DNA of 64,000 nucleotides from Trichosporon coremiiforme (lineage: Eukaryota; Basidiomycota; Tremellomycetes; Trichosporonales; Trichosporonaceae), in assembly GCA_039545355.1 (NCBI GenBank), contig BCJJ01000011.1:897748-961747 (forward strand), written 5' to 3'. The stretch's first letter is position 1, and the number at the start of each line of letters is the position of its first letter. Below the pieces are notes generated by a model, which saw only the letters and a list, made by a program, of their open reading frames with translations, was not told the origin of the DNA and ran no database searches. Positions 49,228 to 62,100 of the stretch are shown here, one piece after another. Position numbers and translations under genes: made by a program.

Positions 49228-50552
49228 ATGTCCGGCGAGATCAGAAGGAAGCTTGTCATCGTCGGTACGTGTCCACCTCCCCGCCAGACCGCTGTCCCCA
49301 CCGCGCTTCCCCATCCCGCCCGCGCACCGTTGTGTTTCCCCCTCCCCCTTTCACCAACAATGTCCGCCTCCAGCCATCCCTCCTCGCCACTCGGCATCGT
49401 CCGCTCTCCGCCGCGAGCATGCGCGCTCCGACTCACAGCATCACCACTCATCGATGCACCTCCCCTCCCCTCCCCTCTACCCCCAAGCATGCCCCGCGCA
49501 CAAAAGAAAACATGAAAACTGACTAGCAGGTGACGGCGCGTGCGGCAAGACGTGTCTGTGAGTTTTGCACCGCCGCGTGACACAGGGTTCCCTCCTTTCC
49601 ACCCATCCCATCGTCGCGGTCGTCTATGCTGTCGTGTTGTGCGGTGTTTGCGAGCTGTGCGATGAAGTGCAGCCGCAGTGTCCCGTGACTGGTACAAGTG
49701 CATGAGTCATTTGTGTCGCGACTGCCGCCGCCGCCGCGCCTTTGCCGCACAACCGCAGTCGAGCGGACACACACACACACACACACACGCTTGTTTGCGA
49801 TGATGCCGAGGAAGATCTGGGAACCCGCACGCCGCTCGCAAAGCACCCCCATGCCAGTACTGACGTCCCTCCCAGTCTCATCGTCTTCAGCAAGGGCATG
49901 TTCCCCGAGGTACGTGCGCGCTTGGGCCTTGATCCTTCCCTCATGGCGATTGATCAAGGCTGCTTCTCCGGGATGACACGCGGACCGGCCCACTGACAGC
50001 ATCAGGTCTACGTCCCCACCGTCTTCGAGAACTACGTTGCCGATGTCGAGGTCGATGGCAGGAAGGTTGAGCTGGCCCTTTGGGATACCGCTGGTCAGGA
50101 GGACTAGTAAGTTGACAGCCTGTTGCAATGTTCAATTCGATGACTAACGTCGCAGCGACCGTCTCCGTCCCCTGTCGTACCCCGACTCGCACGTCATTCT
50201 GATCTGTTATGCGGTCGACTCGCCCGACTCTCTGGACAACGTTCAAGAAAAGTGGATTTCCGAGGTCAAGCACTTCTGCTCGGGACTTCCCATCATCCTC
50301 GTCGCGTGCAAGCAGGACCTGCGTGACGACCCGAAGACCATCCAGGACCTCGCCCGCATGAACCAGCGCCCCGTCACCAGGCAGGAGGGCCAGGCCGTTG
50401 CCCAGAAGATCGGAGCCACCGCCTACGTCGAGTGCTCGGCCAAGAACGGAACCGGTGTCCGCGAGGTCTTCCAGACGGCCACCAAGGCTGCCCTGTCGGC
50501 CAAGAGGCAGGGAAAGAACGGCAAGCCCAAGAAGCCTTGCGTCGTCCTCTAG
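49228..50552 (+). CDS. RHO1: Rho1 GTPase
   Basis: Five exons: 49228-49264, 49530-49557, 49876-49909, 50006-50106 and 50156-50552, giving 198 aa. Rho1 is the membrane GTPase that activates glucan synthase and the protein kinase C cell-integrity pathway and organises actin. P-loop GDGACGKT is at residues 13-20, assembled across exons 1 and 2. The effector region is [18 protein letters not shown], switch II is [20 protein letters not shown], and the Rho insert region follows [20 protein letters not shown]. The SAK motif is [10 protein letters not shown]. The C-terminus is a Lys/Arg-rich stretch and CVVL, a CaaL box expected to receive geranylgeranyl. The first two introns (265 and 318 nt) are several times longer than usual here, and the second has an (AC)n repeat. 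Confidence 0.97.
49766..49788. repeat. (AC)n microsatellite inside RHO1 intron 2
   Basis: An uninterrupted AC run of about 11 units lies in the 318-nt second intron of RHO1. Confidence 0.85.
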
Positions 50553-51592
50553 ATATGTAACTTATAGCGAGCTCTGCGTGTCTCTGGGCGCACGCTCCGA
50601 CCGAGCTTGATCCCAAACCTTTGTAATGCTACCCTCGACGCCGTTTCATTTCATCCTCTCATCCTCAAGACTTCCCTCTCCTACTCTCCTCTACGATGTG
50701 CAGTCGCTTTATTGGGCCCTGCTCCAAGGCGTTGTTCATAATCAAACACCTTGCCTAGCCACGCTGTCGTCTCCATCACCTGCCTGTTACGCTTCCACCG
50801 ACGAACAAACGCACCCTTACCCCCTCTCCAACCCCACCGCTACCGTTTGACGATACCTATTTGTGATTCTTTGCTCTCTGGAAATATCCCTTATTACTTT
50901 GGGCTGCGACTGGGGGCAACGAACGGCATAATCTTCCCTTCTACTGGCCCGTAGCCATTGATGTTATGAGTGAAAGAGTTGCCTGCCAGAGGCGATCAAA
51001 TCTGAAGCTGTGAGCTGAAGAATGGCATGCGGGCAGTCAGTGCGGAGCTGAGTGCGGCGACGCATGCATTGGGGAGCTCGGGATACGGCATGTGGGGACC
51101 TGGGTACTCGGAGACTGGAGGCTGTGCATGGACAGTGAGTGATGGTGGACGCGTCGGAAGTCGAGCGAGCGATGGCTGTGCTGCAAAGTGAGACGATCGA
51201 GCCAGGGTCCAAGTGTCGATGCGAACCCACTGTCCGGGCGCCTTTCTGTGCAGGCGACTGGCTGGCTGGACCGCGTCTGTCGCGTATCATCGCATACAGT
51301 TCAGCGAATGACAGGTGTAGGCTCGGCGGCAAGGCACGGAGCCACGTGCTGCTGCGCCAGCTTGACGCCAGCTTGACGTGAATGAGCAAGACCGAGTGGA
51401 GGCCCGCAGTGACAGGGAGGTCTCAGCCCGCATCCTGCGTCCCGATGCTGGGCGTGCAGGTACGCAGCCACGACCTCGCGACCTCGACACCTCGGAACAT
51501 CGTCAACATCTCCCGTTTCGAGCACACAACTCTCTTCAGCCCGTCCACGACCTGCACTTCTTGCCCCGACTGCAGCGAGGGATACAGTGAGG
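50553..51592. other. Intergenic between RHO1 and VPS9
   Basis: The left part is the CT-rich RHO1 3' UTR. No gene is supported. A possible 5' leader intron for VPS9 starts near 51460 (GTACGC after GTGCAG) and could end at the CTGCAG at 51570-51575; this is unproven. Confidence 0.45.
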
Positions 51593-54500
51593 ATGAGCAA
51601 CGATGAGCGGATAGACCCCGCCCCGTCGCCGCAGCTTGAGCAGAACGAACAGCTCGACACCAACAACAACCCTCCACCCGAACCGTCCGGCGAGAAGGGC
51701 GAGGCCACAGGCGCGAGCGCGGATACTCCACCGGCTACCAAGCCCGCCGATTCCGAGCACACAAGCACGGATCCGGAGACCGCCGGCCAGCCGAGCCCAG
51801 CGAGCCCGAAGGCGGACAACGACAATGATGACGGACCAACTGGTCAGGGCGAAGTGATCGACGAGGTCACGCCGGCCAACGGTGCAGCAGACACACCACC
51901 ACCGGTATCGACCAAGGCAGGCAAGGAGGAGCTCGAGCAGACCTCCGAGCTCGCGTTGCCCCCGGCTCAATCTGCACCGGCTGAGGAGCCAGAGGTATCG
52001 TCCTCCACCCCCACGCCAAAGGGCAAGGACGATAAGTCTCTCTTCACCACCGTCCTCTCGCCCGCGTCTTCGAGTGACGCCGCGCCTCTCCCCTCAGTCT
52101 CACCTAGCATGGTCGAAGGCGCCGCTACGCCGAAGCCCAAGGCTCTCGCGCCCGAGGCAGCAGTCGAAGCGACCCCCGCGCCGAAATATCCCGTCACAGA
52201 ACCAGGACCGACACCAGCCCCCGTCCCCGTCCCTCAGCCCGGCGCACCGGCCAAACCGCCCCCAGGCGCGCTGCCAGAGGAGATCCAGCCAACACCAGCA
52301 CGCACCGAGGGCCTGGCGGCGTTCCAAACCCCAGGTGCGTCGACGCGCATCTCGCCAGATCTCGCAGAGTTTGACCCGTTCGCAACGCCCGCACCCTCGA
52401 AGCCGGCACAGACGAAAGTGACGCAGCCGCCCAAACTTCCTCAGCGGCCGCACATTAGGACGGACTCGGTGCGCCCCTCAGTGCCGCCGGCTCAAGCACA
52501 GGCGCAGGCAGTTCCGGCTGCGGGGCCATCACGGTCTCAGCGACCGCAGAACTCTCGACCGGGGAGCGGACAGAGAAGCGCCCAAGGGAGTGCTCAGGGC
52601 AGTCGGAGCGGGACGCCGAACCCCCGCCGACAGAACAGCGAGGACAACGAGCCCGCATTCAACTTTGCCGGCTTCCTGAGGGATCTCAAGGTCAAATCTG
52701 CAGAGCCCGTTGCGCGGTACTTGAAGAGGTAAGCTAGCACTGTCGACACAGCTGACGAGCGCAGCTTTCTGACCAACTTCTCCAAGAAGCCGTTCACGGT
52801 GAACGAGCAGATCAAGTTAATCCGGGACTTCCTCGAGGTGAGCCCGTCCTTCTCACTGACAGCTATGAGACTGAGTGCGTTAAGCTGACATTTCAGTTCA
52901 TTTCTGAGCGTATGCGCGGCGTCGAGCCGTGGAAGTCGCAGTCCGAGGCCGAGTTCGACAATGCGCTCGAGGCCATGGAGAAACTCGTCATGAACCGCCT
53001 GTATCCCTACACGTTCACGCCGCAGATCCCGCCCACGACGCCAATCACGACGGACGACCTGGAGCGCGACGCCGTCTTCGCGCAGCGCGTCCGCCTTTTC
53101 GGGTGGGTGCGCGAGGGCCACCTCGACGTGCCGGACAGCGAGGCGGCGGCGGGCTTTTTGGGTTTCGCGGAGCAAGGTTGGTTCTCCACACACTTTCTCC
53201 ATACACTTTCTCCACACACTGTCCACAACCAGCTGCTCGGGACGTCCAGCTGACAACAGAACTGCTCAAGATCAACCACTACAAGGCGCCCCGGGACAAG
53301 ATGATCTGTATCCTGAACTGCTGCAAGGTCATCTTTGGGCTTATCCGGCACACGTCGGGCAATGAGGCCGGCGCAGACGCCTTCATCCCCATTCTCATCT
53401 TTGTCGTCCTCCGCGCGAGTCCGGACAACATGCTCAGCAACCTCGAGTACATCAACCGGTTCCGGAATCCGGAGAAACTCATGGGCGAGGGGGGATACTA
53501 CCTCAGCAGTCTGGTGAGTGAAGTTGGAGCGAGGCGAGGACACATAGACCTGCCAAATCGCAGAGCACCTGAGACGAGCATCTCAGCAGAACGTCCATTC
53601 GCAGCTATGTGACGCGTATGATCTCAGCTGACACCCAGAGCGGCGCAATCCAGTTCATCGAAACGATGGACGCCTCGTCCCTCTCGAACATAACGCAGGA
53701 AGAGTTCGAGGCCAACGTCGAGAAAGCGATCCAGGACCTCCCCTCTAGCCCTACTTCGCCACGCAGCCAACAGAGATCCTCAGCCGACATGTCGATGTCG
53801 CCCTTCGCGACCTCTCCGGGGGAGGAGGCCGCGAAACCCCTCGCTCTCCCGGCCACAGCGGCGGCTTTGGACGGCACGCGGCGATTCTTCCAGCGAACTG
53901 GCGACGCGGCTAAAGAGGCCGTCTCGCGCCCGCTGAGTGCGATCGGCAAGATTCTGCAGGACATGCAGGCTCCCGGCTCCGAATCTGGGGAAGACACGGA
54001 GGATGAGCGAGAGCGCGCGAGGGCCGAGTATGAGCATAGGCGGAGGGCGAGCGCGGGCGGGGCGAGCGTGCACAGTGTGCACAGTGTCCACAGCGTGCAT
54101 AGCCAGCATAGCGTGCATAGCCAGCACAGCGGCGGCATCCCCGTCCCTGGCGGCACGCCGAAGACGCCTTCGAGATTGTTGGCACAGTTGGGACTGTCGC
54201 CGGGCGACTCGAGACAGGGCAGCGAGCAGGGCACGCCGCACGGCACGCCGCCAGAGTTCAGGCCGGGAGAACCGTACACGCCTGTGCCGCCTTCGCAGGC
54301 GTTCCAGACCTTGACGGCGCGGGAACGCGAACAACGGGAGCGCGAGCGCGAGCGCGAGCAACGTGAGCGTGAGNGNGNGNGNGAGACGCAGCGTCCCCCG
54401 CTGCCGGCCAACTATGCGCGTACCCATCCGCAGCATCCGCAGGGACATCGGTTTACCCCGCCTCCTCCCTCCAATTTGTACCGCCAGCCCCACCCCCACC

Positions 54501-54811
54501 CCCNCCCCCAATCTCACCAACCCCCGCCAACATATACTCCCCCACCGCCCCCCATCTTCCACAACTCGGAGGAGCTAGACCGACAACGCGACCTGGAAGA
54601 GAGACAGAGAGAACAAGCCTACTACGACCAGGCCCTCGCCGCGTCGCAGCGCGAACTGTTCGATGCGCACAGCAGGGAACAGGCCAAACTCGCCAACATT
54701 GCGACTCTGCACCAGATGTTCCCGGACTTGGACGAGGAGATTGTCCAGGTCGTGCTGGAGGCGAGTGGGGAGGATTTGGGGGCTGCCATTGATCGGCTTT
54801 TGGAGATGTAG
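51593..54811 (+). CDS. VPS9: Vps9-type Rab5 guanine nucleotide exchange factor with C-terminal CUE domain
   Basis: Five exons: 51593-52728, 52765-52837, 52897-53176, 53260-53513 and 53639-54811, about 971 aa, long for the family because of its disordered parts. Vps9 activates Rab5/Vps21 on endosomes. The first 360 residues are Pro/Ala/Ser/Thr-rich. The helical bundle and VPS9 domain run from FLTNFSKKPFTVNEQIKLIR to about residue 625, with ERMRGVEPWKSQSEAEFDNA, PRDKMICILNCCKVIFGLI, DAFIPILIFVVLRASPDNML and SGAIQFIETMDASSL. A linker has a Ser-Val-His repeat and an Arg/Glu/Gln run. The last 42 residues are a CUE domain (LHQMFPDLDEEIVQVVLEAS, then LGAAIDRLLEM) that binds ubiquitin. Intron 3 has an odd GTTGGT donor. 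Ambiguous bases (n) at about 54374-54382 and 54504 fall in the coding repeats, so exact length there is unknown. Confidence 0.92.
54067..54129 (+). repeat. Coding repeat for Ser-Val-His / Ser-Gln-His
   Basis: Seven 9-bp units of the type AGTGTGCAC or AGCCAGCAT encode SVH/SQH triplets in the VPS9 linker. Confidence 0.8.
54330..54382 (+). repeat. Arg/Glu coding repeat with ambiguous bases
   Basis: GAGCGC-type hexamers encode alternating Glu and Arg; several bases near 54374-54382 are given as n, which points to unresolved reads in a collapsing repeat. Confidence 0.85.
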
Positions 54812-55049
54812 CCCGCGTTTGGCCGGTCAGTTCGGTCTGGCGGTGGCCAGATGCCGGCAGAGAAGTAGAGAGGCATGGGGGTTTAGAAGAAGCGAGGCAA
54901 TGTAGAGTAGAAGCAGCATTAGAGTGGGAATCTATTATGCATTGTAACGAGTTCACACGCGTTCCTATTCCGACGAGTCCAACTCCAACGAGTCCCATGT
55001 GGCTATCATTTCTACTGGTATATCGGCCTCTCGAACTAGAGCGTCTCGC

Positions 55050-56981
55050 CTAGAGCAGAACGAGCTTGGCGGCACTCTTGCCCAGCGTCTTGTTCGGCAG
55101 CACGATGCAGCTCCGCACATGCACCTCGGGCATCAACGTGACCTCAGAGGCAAGCACGCTGACCGAAATGTCCCGCTTGCCCTCCTCATCCTCGCGCTCC
55201 GGCTCTCCGTCCACCCGCGCCCACAGGCCGAGGTTACACCTATCCCCGACAATGGCCTGGGACACCACCGCATGCGAGGCGAGTTCCGTGCCCTCCATGA
55301 CCATGGCGTTGGATATCCTGACGCCGTCCCCGATCTGGACGCCGGGGCCGATCGCGACGTTGGGGCCAATCTTGGCGCTCGAGTCGATGTTGGCGCTGGG
55401 GTCGATGTACACTGGCTCCACGATTGTGGGGCACGACGCCTGTTCCTTTTGCTGGTGGTACAGCAGCGAGGGGTGCTGCGTCTTGTAGCTGTTCAGGTAG
55501 AGGGCGGACGCGGCGAGCGCAGACGCCGCAGTCTTGATCTGCCGCCAGGGCTCGGTGCACACGAACACGGTCATCTTGCGCGCCGCCGACAGGGGGGCGA
55601 TCACGTTCTCCTCCAGCTGCAGCTTCTCGTCACTCGGCGCGAGGGGGTTCAGCGACGCGCGCGCAGTCTTCTCGTCCATCGCGACCTTGATGCTGTCGAA
55701 GACGGCCTTGTCAAAGACTGGCGTTAGCTAGGAGCCGGTTCCTGACGGCTGGTGCACAGAGTTCGCCGAGCCAAGACGCAGCCTCGGTGCTCAACTCGGT
55801 GGAGGCGATCTGGATAAAGGGGGGGGAGTGCGACGCTGATCACACCGCCAGCGCACACCTCTCACTTCAGAACACCAATCAGCCTCGCCGCATACTCACG
55901 GTAGACTCCACCGTTGACAGTGTTCGAGATGTACGACTCTGGCTTCTCGACGTAGTGCAGCACGACGCTCGTGTCCGGGTCGTAAACGATGCAGCCGTAC
56001 TTGGACGCGTTCTCCTTCTTGACCTGGGGGTCAGCTAGCTTGCACAAACACACAGCTGGAATACGGCTGCCCTTGCTCGCGATGTTTGAAAGCCATGACT
56101 GTTCGTCGCTGCTGGAACATAGACCCGCCCACAACGCCCGCTGCGCTCGCGGACTCACCGGCACACCCATGATCGTTCCGACACCGCGGTGCTTCGTGTG
56201 CACGTCCAGGAGCTGCTCGAACGGGAAGGTCGAGCAGATGTCAATGTTGCAGATGAAGATGTGGTCCGGGACAGGCGCGCGGAGGATAGCGTCGCGGAAG
56301 TGGTACAGGCCGCCGGCGGTGCCGAGGGCTTTGTACTCGCGGAGGTAGCTGGAGTTAGCTATCTGGCAGAGAGCGAATGAGCTGCGGCATGATCGTGAGC
56401 CTGCGCAGAAACCGAGAGCTCAGCTAGACCAAAGAGTCGCTGAGAGCGCATACACTCCGGAAGAGTTCTCGGAGTGATCGAGCCGCCCGTTGAAGAAAGC
56501 TTGAAGATAACCGGGGAAGCTCCAGCTTGATGGCTCGCTGCGCTCGCACCGAAAGTACTCACGAGATCTTGATCTTGGGGAACTCGCGCTGCGCCTCCTT
56601 CACGAACGGGGCCATGACGCTGTCCTCGTAGAAGCCGGTGAGGAAGACATCGGTGAGTCCGGGAACCTGCGCGAGTGCCGCGAGCGGGTGCCACACCATG
56701 GGCTGGGCGTCAGCTGGAAACCCTGAACTTCAGCTATGCATACCTTTCCAGCGATGGGGAGGAGGGGCTTGGGGCCTGTATGTGTCAGCTAACTTTCTCA
56801 GCGGGGCAGCTTGAATGCGTTTGTCGGTGTGTCTCTGTTGGACACTGTATGCCGGCCAAGTGATGCGCAGTCGATCGTGATGGCGCCGAGGAGGCCACTC
56901 ACAGTCCAGGGTGAGGGGACGCATGCGGGTACCCTTTGAGGGACCGCCGACGAGGATGACGCCCTTTGTGACGGGGGCCAT
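55050..56981 (-). CDS. GDP-mannose pyrophosphorylase alpha subunit (GMPPA family)
   Basis: Six exons: 56903-56981, 56744-56775, 56563-56702, 56159-56348, 55900-56023 and 55050-55717, giving 410 aa. The nucleotidyltransferase start is VILVGGPSKGTRMRPLTLDC; the GGPxKGTRxRPL spelling is typical of GMPPA rather than the catalytic GMPPB (GGxGTRLRPLT). It continues with PKPLLPIAGKPMVWHPLAAL, GTAGGLYHFRDAIL, FICNIDICSTFPFEQLL, KYGCIVYDPDTSVVLHYVEK and NGGVYLFDKAVFDSIK. A left-handed beta-helix (VYIDPSANIDSSAKIGPNVA and following hexapeptides) ends at CIVLPNKTLGKSAAKLVLL. In animals GMPPA binds GDP-mannose and inhibits GMPPB; here it probably tunes GDP-mannose supply for wall mannans, glycosylation and, if present, capsule. 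The role is by family. Confidence 0.92.
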
Positions 56982-59168
56982 GGTTGTTGAGTTGTTGGAT
57001 AGGGAAAAGTTGTTGATGATAACACAACCTTGAGAGTAAGTTGCGATGCGCTGGCGTCTCGCGGCACTGGCAGGCTGCGGGGTTGAGCGGGCAGCGTTCC
57101 GTCGATCACGGGTGTGGAAACGTGGTTGAGCGTGTCGGCAGTGACGAGGCGGCGTCGATTCAGGGTCTCCATCGCGTCCGCCCGGATGCACCCCGGATGA
57201 AAGCCAAGACCTTGGGCGGAAGCACGCAGAGTAATCGAGTATTAGCCTTTGAGTTGTAATTCACCCAAGGCACACATTTGAGTCCGGGGTGGCTCTCTCA
57301 ATTACTTCGTACTTCGCGAGGCAGACAGCGCACAGGCGCACAGACAGGCTCATGCTCGCCCACCACCCCGCCAGTCCACCTGTTACAGCTGCTAAGCCGC
57401 TACGGTGGTGCCGCAGCCACAGTGGTGAACGGCCAACGACACCAGAAGGCATCTTCCACCACGCGCCTTCCCGCTCCACGTTTCTTACATTGAACGTTGG
57501 ACCGAAGGTGCAACTGACTCCTGCGCCAGCCCGAGACTCTGGAACCTGCGCAGACCCAAGCTTTGCCTCTCGCGTCCTCTCGTCAGAGGGAACAAAGCTG
57601 CGAGCTGCGTGTTCCAATGTCCCAAGTGTGTCCCAAGTGTGTTTCGGGTTCGCGTCCGGACCTGGCGGGACGACCTGCTGCAGTGGTAGCCTCGACTGGA
57701 ATCGCAGCAAGATGAGCTGCAGCCCGTGCGCCGGTCGTCTCGGTCGTCTCCATTGGCTCGAGTGGCCCGCGGACGATCCAGATGGCGTACAACTCTCCGA
57801 CACTTGCCTCGTGGCATGCAGGCTCATGACGAGACATGGCGGCGGAGTACCGGAGGTACTGGGCACGCATATGCTACAGACGGTCGAAAAAAATCAGGCG
57901 CTGCCACCCACCCGCGGACCCGATTATTCGATTACACGAGCCAGACCCACTGCCCGTGGCCGCCGCCGGCGTCATCGCTCCTTTCTCTGATCAGCCAGCA
58001 CATCGGCTGCATACTGACTGCATGTTTGCATCTGTGTCCATCCTCGTTCGATGATGTGGGCAGAGTGAAGAGTCCCAATGAAGACAGTGGTGTGAGTGGT
58101 ACGGTGTGATTCAGAGTTCAGGCTTCCCCTGGTGGTGTTACAGGCCGAGTGGATGTTACGTTAGATCTGTGACAAGGACCTGGAGTTCTCCTGCACGCGT
58201 CTCCCTGATGATTACCTGATCGGGAAGGGGTCAAGGCCATGCGAGTGCTCTAGTCGGAGCCATGCGAGGGCGAGGGAGGGAGGAAGGCATGGAGGGGTCT
58301 ACAGTCGAATGCCGCGAGCGACATGAGTGGAAGAAGATGTACGCAGGTCTGAGGTTGTCCCACTAAGAACACCGTCCTGGGCCGGGGGCCGCCTGCATGG
58401 TGCGGTTTGGATTTAGCTCTGATCCAGCGAACGCGCATCCCCTGGGTGAAGGACGCTGGTCGGTTTAAGTGGTCCCCCCTCGAGTGTGTTCGTACGGTGC
58501 AGCGCGTGCAGCGCGTGCAGCGCCCTCCCTTAGGGCTGAGGTCGGTTAAGCCCTGCACCGTTGCCTGCCCGCCTGGCTGCCTGGCTGCCTGGCTGCCTGG
58601 CCGGCTGGCCGCCTGGCCGGCTGGCCGCCTGGATGACCGCACGCCTGTGGACGACGGAGCCTTGGCTCTGGGCCTTGCCTGGCTGCCAATCAGTCGAGCA
58701 GCTGGCACTGAGCCCCCCGAGCCTGGGGCCTTCTCACCCACCACACAACCATACGCTGCTCATCACCGTACCATCACTTCTGGTTGGAGAAGCCCTCCCA
58801 ACCCTCACACCTTACCCTCAATCCACCCCCTCACCCTCATTCCCTTACCTCACTACCACACCCCCGACACCGACACCACCCACTTGCACTACTCCTACTC
58901 CTACTCCTACTCCGCACACCATCCTCTTCTTGCTTACGACTCATCCCGACTTGCCCATCACCACCGGGCTCGAGCGAGCCCAAGCTTGACTTTCTCTCCA
59001 CCCGACCACCCCTCCCCCTTCACTGGCAGGTCTCGACGCATTCCCTCGACCACATCCCCCCCACCCCCCTACTTGACCCGACTACAATCCCATACGTCAC
59101 ATTTCACCTTCACTCGCCCTTCCATCCCCGCAGACGACACCCACCACCCACCACCCCACTCACCAACC
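56982..59168. other. Intergenic 2.2 kb between divergent GMPPA-type and BOI genes
   Basis: No gene is supported; open frames of about 200 codons around 57261-57990 exist on both strands with no family resemblance. The right half carries the GCCTGGCT repeat and about 400 bp of CT/CCA-rich leader before the BOI start. Confidence 0.55.
58564..58633. repeat. GCCTGGCT / GGCCGGCT tandem repeat
   Basis: About eight 8-bp units alternate between GCCTGGCT and GCCGGCTG forms, 540-600 bp upstream of the BOI start. A shorter cousin occurs upstream of RHO1 near 48960-49025. Confidence 0.8.
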
Positions 59169-62100
59169 ATGGCGCTCGTCGTCACCGCCGTCCACACTTT
59201 TGTGGCTGAACACGACGACGAGCTCGAGTTCCAGGCAGGTGACAAGATCACCGTCATCGAAAAGGACGAAGCCTTCGGTGACGGATGGTGGAGAGTGAGT
59301 AGTTCCCTTGTCCCAATTCTGGAGAGCTAGAACGTCCTCCTCAGCCGAGCGTCAGTTTTGTCGCGCGTGTGCCCCCCTTTACATGGTCGTCTCGCCTCGT
59401 TCAAGGCGGAGGCTTGCCTTTAGCATCACTCCTGGCTGGCATGACATAGCGTGACAGATTGTTCTCGCCATGACGCGTGCTTCTCTCACCGTCACATTTC
59501 TGCCGCGATCGCTGACACTCTTCCCAGGGCCGAAACACCAAAGGCGAAGAGGGCCTCTTCCCCGCGACCTACATCTCCGAGTCGTCCGTTGAGACGGCAC
59601 CAGCTGCTGCCCCGCCAGCATCCACGGATGCACAGTCTGCCGACGTAGCCCAGCAGCCGGTCGCGCCAGTGGATGCCGGCGTTGCTGGAGCCGACTCGGC
59701 CAAGGAACCGAATGGCCTTCAGGACTCGGCTCCGGCTACCGAGCCCATTCCTCCCACCTCCCAACAGGTGCCCGCGGTCGCCGCCGCTGTACCTGGTACG
59801 GTCAATGGCTGTTGCAGCGGCGCTAACGCTCCAGCTTCCGTTCCCTCCACGTCCGCCCCTGCCAACGGTGTCAACGGCCATGCGTCCGAGGACGAGGGCC
59901 GCCAGCGCGACTCGCTGCTTGATGAGTCTGGCGCCCCGCGGTCTGCTGTCACCACCGGCGCGGCTGAGCAGAAGCCCGCCGGGAACGTCATGGGATCGAC
60001 GATCGACGATGTCCAGGAGGCGCTCGAGGAGCACATCGCCAGCTCTCCGTCGTCGACTCGTGGTCTGAAGAACTTTGAGACCGACAGGAAGGACGGACTC
60101 GAGTCTCGGGACCAGACCGATGACGAGGGCGGTATGGGAATCACCTCGGATGCGCGTGCCCGCTTGGCGGAGCAGGCCAAGCTCGCCAACGAGGAGCGCG
60201 ACCGCCTGGCGCAGCGTGAGAGTGGCGGTGTTGCTGGTCTCATCTATTCTGACGAGAGCGACGACGAGGACGACGAGTCTCACCACTCCCGCCGAGGAAG
60301 CGGCCTTAACGGCGACCGCTACCACCAGCAGCACATGGGCGGCGGCATTGCTAGAGGCAACAACACCACCGGGCCCAATGCTTACGGTCGGCCAGAGCAG
60401 CTCGCGCCCGTCACCGACGCCGACTACAGCCCGCCCCAGCAGCAGGAACAGCGTCTGCCTCAGCAGCCTCAGCAGCCCCAGCAGCAGGCTCCGTACCAGT
60501 CTCAGCCCGCTGCTTACCAGCGATCACCCGAGCCGGTCGCCGCTGCTACGATGCCTCCCGTCGACCAGGTTACGTCCCGCTCTCCTGCCCAGCAGCCTAG
60601 CGAGAGTATTCCGCCCGTGTCGCAACCTGAGGGACCTCATTCTGCTGCCCAGACCCCCGAGATGCACTCTGGCTCCACCCTGCCTCCTGGTGCTGCTGCC
60701 GCTGCCACCGGAGCCACCATTGCTGGTGTCACTGCCGCTGCCGCGACAGCCGCTGCGTACCGCCAGGGCGGTGCCAATGTCGAGCCCTCGCCCCCCGCCA
60801 GCAACGACTCTCGCGGAGCCGGCAGCCCTGCGTTAACCCCCTCTGCGCGATCGTCGTCATTACCGAGCCGCTCGCCCCTTGTGGGAAGCGCCGCTTTGCC
60901 TCCCACTCCTTCGCCCCAGAAGGCTGCCATGGTTCCTCTCCCTGGCACAGGATCAGCTCCCGGCTCGGCGCAGGGCACGCCCCACACCGACGCCGTTGAG
61001 CAGCTCCAGCCTGCCCTTCCTCTCCCTCCCACTCCCAACAACGTCAACCTCGCCAACGCCCAGTCGTTCCAGGCTCCCCAGAACGCCCAGTCCCCTACTT
61101 CGGCCGCCCCCGTCACTCCTGGAACTGCTGCACGCATGCCGAAGTCGCCTCCCAACACCTGGACCGTCACCGACGTCGTCGAGTGGGCACACAGCCGCGG
61201 CTTCGACCAGTCCGTCTGCGACAAGTTCATCGAGCACGACATCTCTGGTGACGTCCTCCTCGAGCTCGACGCGAACCTGCTCAAGGAGCTCGACATTCCT
61301 CAGTTCGGCAAGCGTATCCGCATCGCCCAGGCCATCAACGAGCTCCGCCGCCCCGCCTCGCACGGATCGGCCAACTCGATTCCTCAGGGTGGTGTCGACC
61401 AGGGTCACGGCAGGAACGCATCGATGCCTCCCAGCTCGTACGGTGGATCTGTCTACGGTGGAAGCAACGCTGCCGACGACCAGCAGGCCTGGGGCGGCTC
61501 GCACAGTCGCAAGGTCAGCACGACTCCCAGCACGCAGCCCATCGACGAGTCCCGTGTCGCTGATGTGCACCCACACCCGGTCAGCACACCGACGCACTCC
61601 CACTTCGCCGTAGTTAACGCTAACGGCGGAACTCCTCAGCATCCCCACGGCACCCCGAGCCAGACGCCGCACTCGAGCACAATCGCCCCGAGCACCCAGC
61701 GCTCGTCTACCTCGACCCCTGCCAGCCCGTCGACCACCGTCGTCAAGCGCGACTCGTCCTCGTCCCTCGGTCACAAGAAGGGCAAGGGCTCGATGGACAA
61801 GTCGGACCGCCTCAGCTTCTTCGGTCGTGCGCGCAAGCCGGCCCCCGCGCAGCCCCCCGGATCGCACTCCAACGGCCCGCGCCTGCCGTTCACCAAGCAG
61901 ACGAACACGATGACGGCCGACCGCCCCGAGAAGCGCATGTCGAGCAGCAATGGCACGCAGGCGCCGATCGGCGGAGCTCTCCAGAAGATCGGCAAGCCCG
62001 ACAAGACTGGCTACCTGAAGAAGCGTGGCGAGCGATACAACACGTGGAAGCAGCGCTTCTTCGTGCTCAAGGGCTCGCACCTGTACTACCTGAAGAGCGA

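Noticed and set aside
57261..57990. Overlapping 200- to 233-codon open frames on both strands
   Set aside because: They overlap each other antiparallel, have no intron signals or motifs and fall in the shared upstream region of two genes.
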